Positions 28,561-30,296 of a stretch of DNA of 30,296 nt are shown piece by piece. Made by a program: the position numbers and the translations under genes. How positions within the stretch are numbered: position 1 is the stretch's first letter; every line of letters begins with the position of its first letter. Source of the stretch: Clostridium sp. AM30-24. Lineage in GTDB: Bacteria; Bacillota; Clostridia; Lachnospirales; Lachnospiraceae. The stretch lies in the NCBI RefSeq assembly GCF_003480435.1, contig NZ_QUJB01000029.1, forward strand, positions 1-30,296. The letters run 5' to 3'. Below the pieces are notes generated by a model, which made no database searches, was not told the origin of the DNA, and worked only from the letters and a program-made list of their open reading frames with translations.

Positions 28561-29123
28561 ATGCAATGGGCAGATAGAAAAATCCGATGCCATTGGGTGA
28601 AACCGGCTAATACCGCTTATCTGCGATACCATGACGAGGAATGGGCAGACCGGTCAACGATGACCATATACTGTTTGAAATGTTGATTTTGGAGAATTTT
28701 CAGGCAGGTCTCACCTGGAAATGTGTTTTAAATAAACGGGAAGCGTTTCGCCGTGCTTTTGGCGGGTTTGATTTACGGAAAGTGGCATCTTATAGCGAAG
28801 AAAAATTGATGGCTCTGCAAGCTGACTCTGGAATCATCCGTAACCGGCTGAAAATACGAGCCGTAGTGGTCAATGCACAAGTGTTTCAAAAGATACAGCA
28901 AGAGTGGGGTAGTTTTGACCGATACTTATGGCATTGGACAGATGAAAAAATCATCCAAGAAGTAGACAAGGTCAGCTCTCCATTATCTGATGCTATCTCA
29001 AAAAATTTGAAAAAGCGGGGCATGAAGTTTGTGGGGACCATAATCATCTATGCCTATTTGCAGACGGTGGGAGTTATCAACTCTCATGAATCAGGTTGCT
29101 TCCTGAATCCTTCGCCGCAGTAG
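28561..29123 (+). pseudogene. tag: DNA-3-methyladenine glycosylase I gene, frameshifted
   Basis: The first frame (from ATG 28561) reads RCHWVKPANTAYLRYHDEEW, the standard N-terminus of Tag. It then drifts to a stop near 28686. The second frame continues with GRPVNDDHILFEMLILENFQAGLTWKCVLNKR to NSHESGCF, the rest of Tag. The switch is at a GGG run (28643-28645), where one extra G would restore a full-length enzyme of about 187 residues. This is either a recent frameshift mutation or a sequencing error in a homopolymer. The enzyme would remove 3-methyladenine from DNA. Confidence 0.85.
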
Positions 29124-29137
29124 AGAATGCATAAAAA

Positions 29138-29176
29138 AGCCGGGAAGTTAACTCAAATTGTCAATGCCTCCCGGCT
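29138..29176 (-). terminator. Terminator of the HxlR gene
   Basis: AGCCGGGA (29138-29145) pairs with TCCCGGCT (29169-29176); on the minus strand the stem is followed by a run of T residues. It may also stop the convergent tag transcript. Confidence 0.8.
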
Positions 29177-29206
29177 ATTATCATGCAGATATTAATATAG
29201 TTAGAA

Positions 29207-29560
29207 TCATGGTATATATTTCATTCCCCATTGGGAAATGGCGTAAAAGACCGGCAGCAGGTCCCGCCCTTTCTCGGTGAGGGAGTACTCCACTCGCAGA
29301 GGCATTTCATTATATTGGATGCGCTGCACCAACTCGTCCGCTTCTAATTCTTTCAGCGCGTTGGTCAATGCGGTGTTGGTGATGGGTTTCAGCATTTTTT
29401 TTAGCTCACCAAACCGCATGGGGCACTTGATGCACAGTTCATAAAGAATTTGGAGTTTCCATTTGCCCTGCAGCATTTGAACCACCGGCGTGACCGGGCA
29501 GTTTCCATCATCGGTTAGGATGACACTGCCAACCTTTTCTTTGAATTCTTCATAAGTCAT
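29207..29560 (-). CDS. HxlR-family transcriptional regulator
   Basis: A 117-residue winged-helix regulator with the HxlR signature: CPVTPVVQMLQGKWKLQILYEL at the N-terminus, RFGELKKMLKPITNTALTNALKELEADELV as the recognition part, and RVEYSLTEKGRDLLPVFYAISQWG as the wing and final helix. Cys 21 precedes the domain, as in many redox- or electrophile-sensing members; direct sensing is inferred. It is divergent from the flavin reductase gene, its likely target. Confidence 0.9.
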   Translation of the reverse strand: MTYEEFKEKVGSVILTDDGNCPVTPVVQMLQGKWKLQILYELCIKCPMRFGELKKMLKPITNTALTNALKELEADELVQRIQYNEMPLRVEYSLTEKGRDLLPVFYAISQWGMKYIP

Positions 29561-29624
29561 AATTGAATCTTTCCTCGTCTTTTACAGTATACTTTTTGAT
29601 ACCAGGTACATATAATTTGCGTAC

Positions 29625-29652
29625 TTGAACAAAAATTACTATCAGATATAAT
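29625..29652 (+). promoter_or_regulatory. Flavin reductase promoter
   Basis: TTGAAC (29625-29630), a 16-base spacer and TATAAT (29647-29652). The AT-rich 29561-29714 region also contains GTATACT and GGTACA half-sites that an HxlR dimer could bind. Confidence 0.7.
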
Positions 29653-29714
29653 AAATATATCACTGGTTGGCTATGCAGTCAACAACTGAAATTTCTTAGA
29701 AAGGTCTGAATGAC

Positions 29715-30218
29715 ATGAAAGAACTGAACATTATGGAGGCAACTGTTTATACCTCTCCCAACCCGCTGACTTTAATCTGTTCTCTGAATGAGGATGGCAC
29801 CACCAATCTGGCTCCTATTTGCTTTGTTTCCTATCTCTCCTTCAATCCGCCGATGATTGGATTTGCCGCTGGGAAGCAGTCCCACACTGGCAAGCGTGTG
29901 CGTGAGTCCGGCAAAGTCATCGTCACTGTTCCCGGTGAGAGTCTGGCTGGCGCGGCAATGGCTTGTGGCGGTTCTACCGGTGCACAGGTCAACAAGGTGG
30001 CAGCGAACCACATTGAAATGAAAGCAGTGGAAGGCAGCGACATCCAGATTCCGGCGGACACCCGGCTGGCGATGGTGGCCACCCTGCAGCAGTCAGTGGA
30101 GGTGGGCGACCATATCCTGCACATCTGTCAGGTGGACAAGTTCCTGGGCGATGAGGACAAGAAGGGCCTGTATGCCTGGAACGGCTTCGGGAAAGTTGCA
30201 CCTGCGGTCGAAGGTTAA
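29715..30218 (+). CDS. Flavin reductase-like FMN-binding split-barrel protein
   Basis: A 167-residue protein of the flavin reductase/flavoredoxin type: PNPLTLICSLNEDGTTNLAPICF and then SYLSFNPPMIGFAAGKQSHTGKRVRESGKVIVTVPGE are the usual first strands of the split barrel, with TLQQSVEVGDHILHICQVDKF towards the end. It likely binds FMN and transfers electrons in redox defence or metabolism. ATG 29715 has AGAAAGG upstream. A closely spaced gene follows. Confidence 0.87.
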   Translation: MKELNIMEATVYTSPNPLTLICSLNEDGTTNLAPICFVSYLSFNPPMIGFAAGKQSHTGKRVRESGKVIVTVPGESLAGAAMACGGSTGAQVNKVAANHIEMKAVEGSDIQIPADTRLAMVATLQQSVEVGDHILHICQVDKFLGDEDKKGLYAWNGFGKVAPAVEG

Positions 30219-30246
30219 ATCTTAAAACGGTAAGGAGGCGTCAGCG

Positions 30247-30296
30247 GTGACTGTCTGTATTAAAGACTGTATTCAGAACATGAATCTGGTGATCGG
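30247..30296 (+). CDS. Start of an unidentified gene (cut by the window end)
   Basis: GTG 30247 follows AAGGAGG with eight bases of spacing and opens a frame to the end (TVCIKDCIQNMNLVIG). It lies 28 bases after the flavin reductase, so it is probably co-transcribed. Too little is present to name it. Confidence 0.4.
   Translation, partial: MTVCIKDCIQNMNLVI

Overview
The window is a mosaic of mobile DNA in a chromosome of a gut-type Clostridia (Lachnospiraceae or Oscillospiraceae-like Firmicute). The reasons are strong AAAGGAGG ribosome sites, Firmicute gene families throughout (PrgI, Maff2, CD1107/CD1845-type transfer proteins, SpoVG, SirTM sirtuins) and two large serine recombinases. The species cannot be fixed from the sequence.

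Layout. (1) Bases 1 to about 4262 are the right part of a Tn4451-like mobilizable transposon: relaxase C-terminus, cysteine-rich VLP protein, RepA-like initiator, DnaC-like ATPase, TnpW, and a TnpX-like serine recombinase at the end. It is inserted in, and has truncated, the maff2 gene of a larger element. (2) About 4263 to 25850 is the right part of an integrative conjugative element (ICE) of the broad Tn1549/CTn class: VirB6-like protein, SpoVG, DUF7007 protein, PrgI, VirB4, NlpC/P60 peptidase, DUF4315, DUF4366/CD1107, small Cys proteins, MobC, CD1845-like protein, relaxase, XRE regulator, sigma-like factor and a large serine integrase. (3) Two cargo blocks of lower GC sit inside it: an HNH endonuclease gene (13946-14773, minus strand), probably a defence gene, and a two-component/ABC-transporter/lipoprotein module (17430-22317) resembling lantibiotic or cationic-peptide resistance loci. 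(4) From about 25850 onward is host chromosome: an rrf2-type regulator whose 3' end the ICE has replaced, a tandem pair of SirTM-type sirtuins, a TIGR04076 protein, a frameshifted tag glycosylase gene, and an HxlR regulator divergent from a flavin reductase.

The most striking unexplained signal is a family of fourteen 23-bp palindromes (arms CTTCGGGCCA and TGGCCCGAAG around three variable bases). They are scattered through the ICE backbone between stop codons and ribosome sites, and are absent from the nested transposon, the ABC cargo and the host DNA. Three copies lie inside coding sequence in one common frame. Other notable signals are an 18-bp box shared by the promoters of the relaxase operon and the integrase, four tandem 11-bp repeats ahead of the ABC operon, a roughly 400-bp apparently noncoding, possibly structured segment before the integrase genes, and an NlpC/P60 gene whose frame opens without any ATG, GTG or TTG.

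How it works together: the relaxase and MobC nick and lead the DNA, and the VirB4/VirB6/PrgI/NlpC machinery moves it. The sigma-like factor, XRE protein and shared promoter box probably control transfer and excision. The serine integrase inserts the element at rrf2. The VirD4 coupling protein and the left ICE end are presumably upstream of the window.
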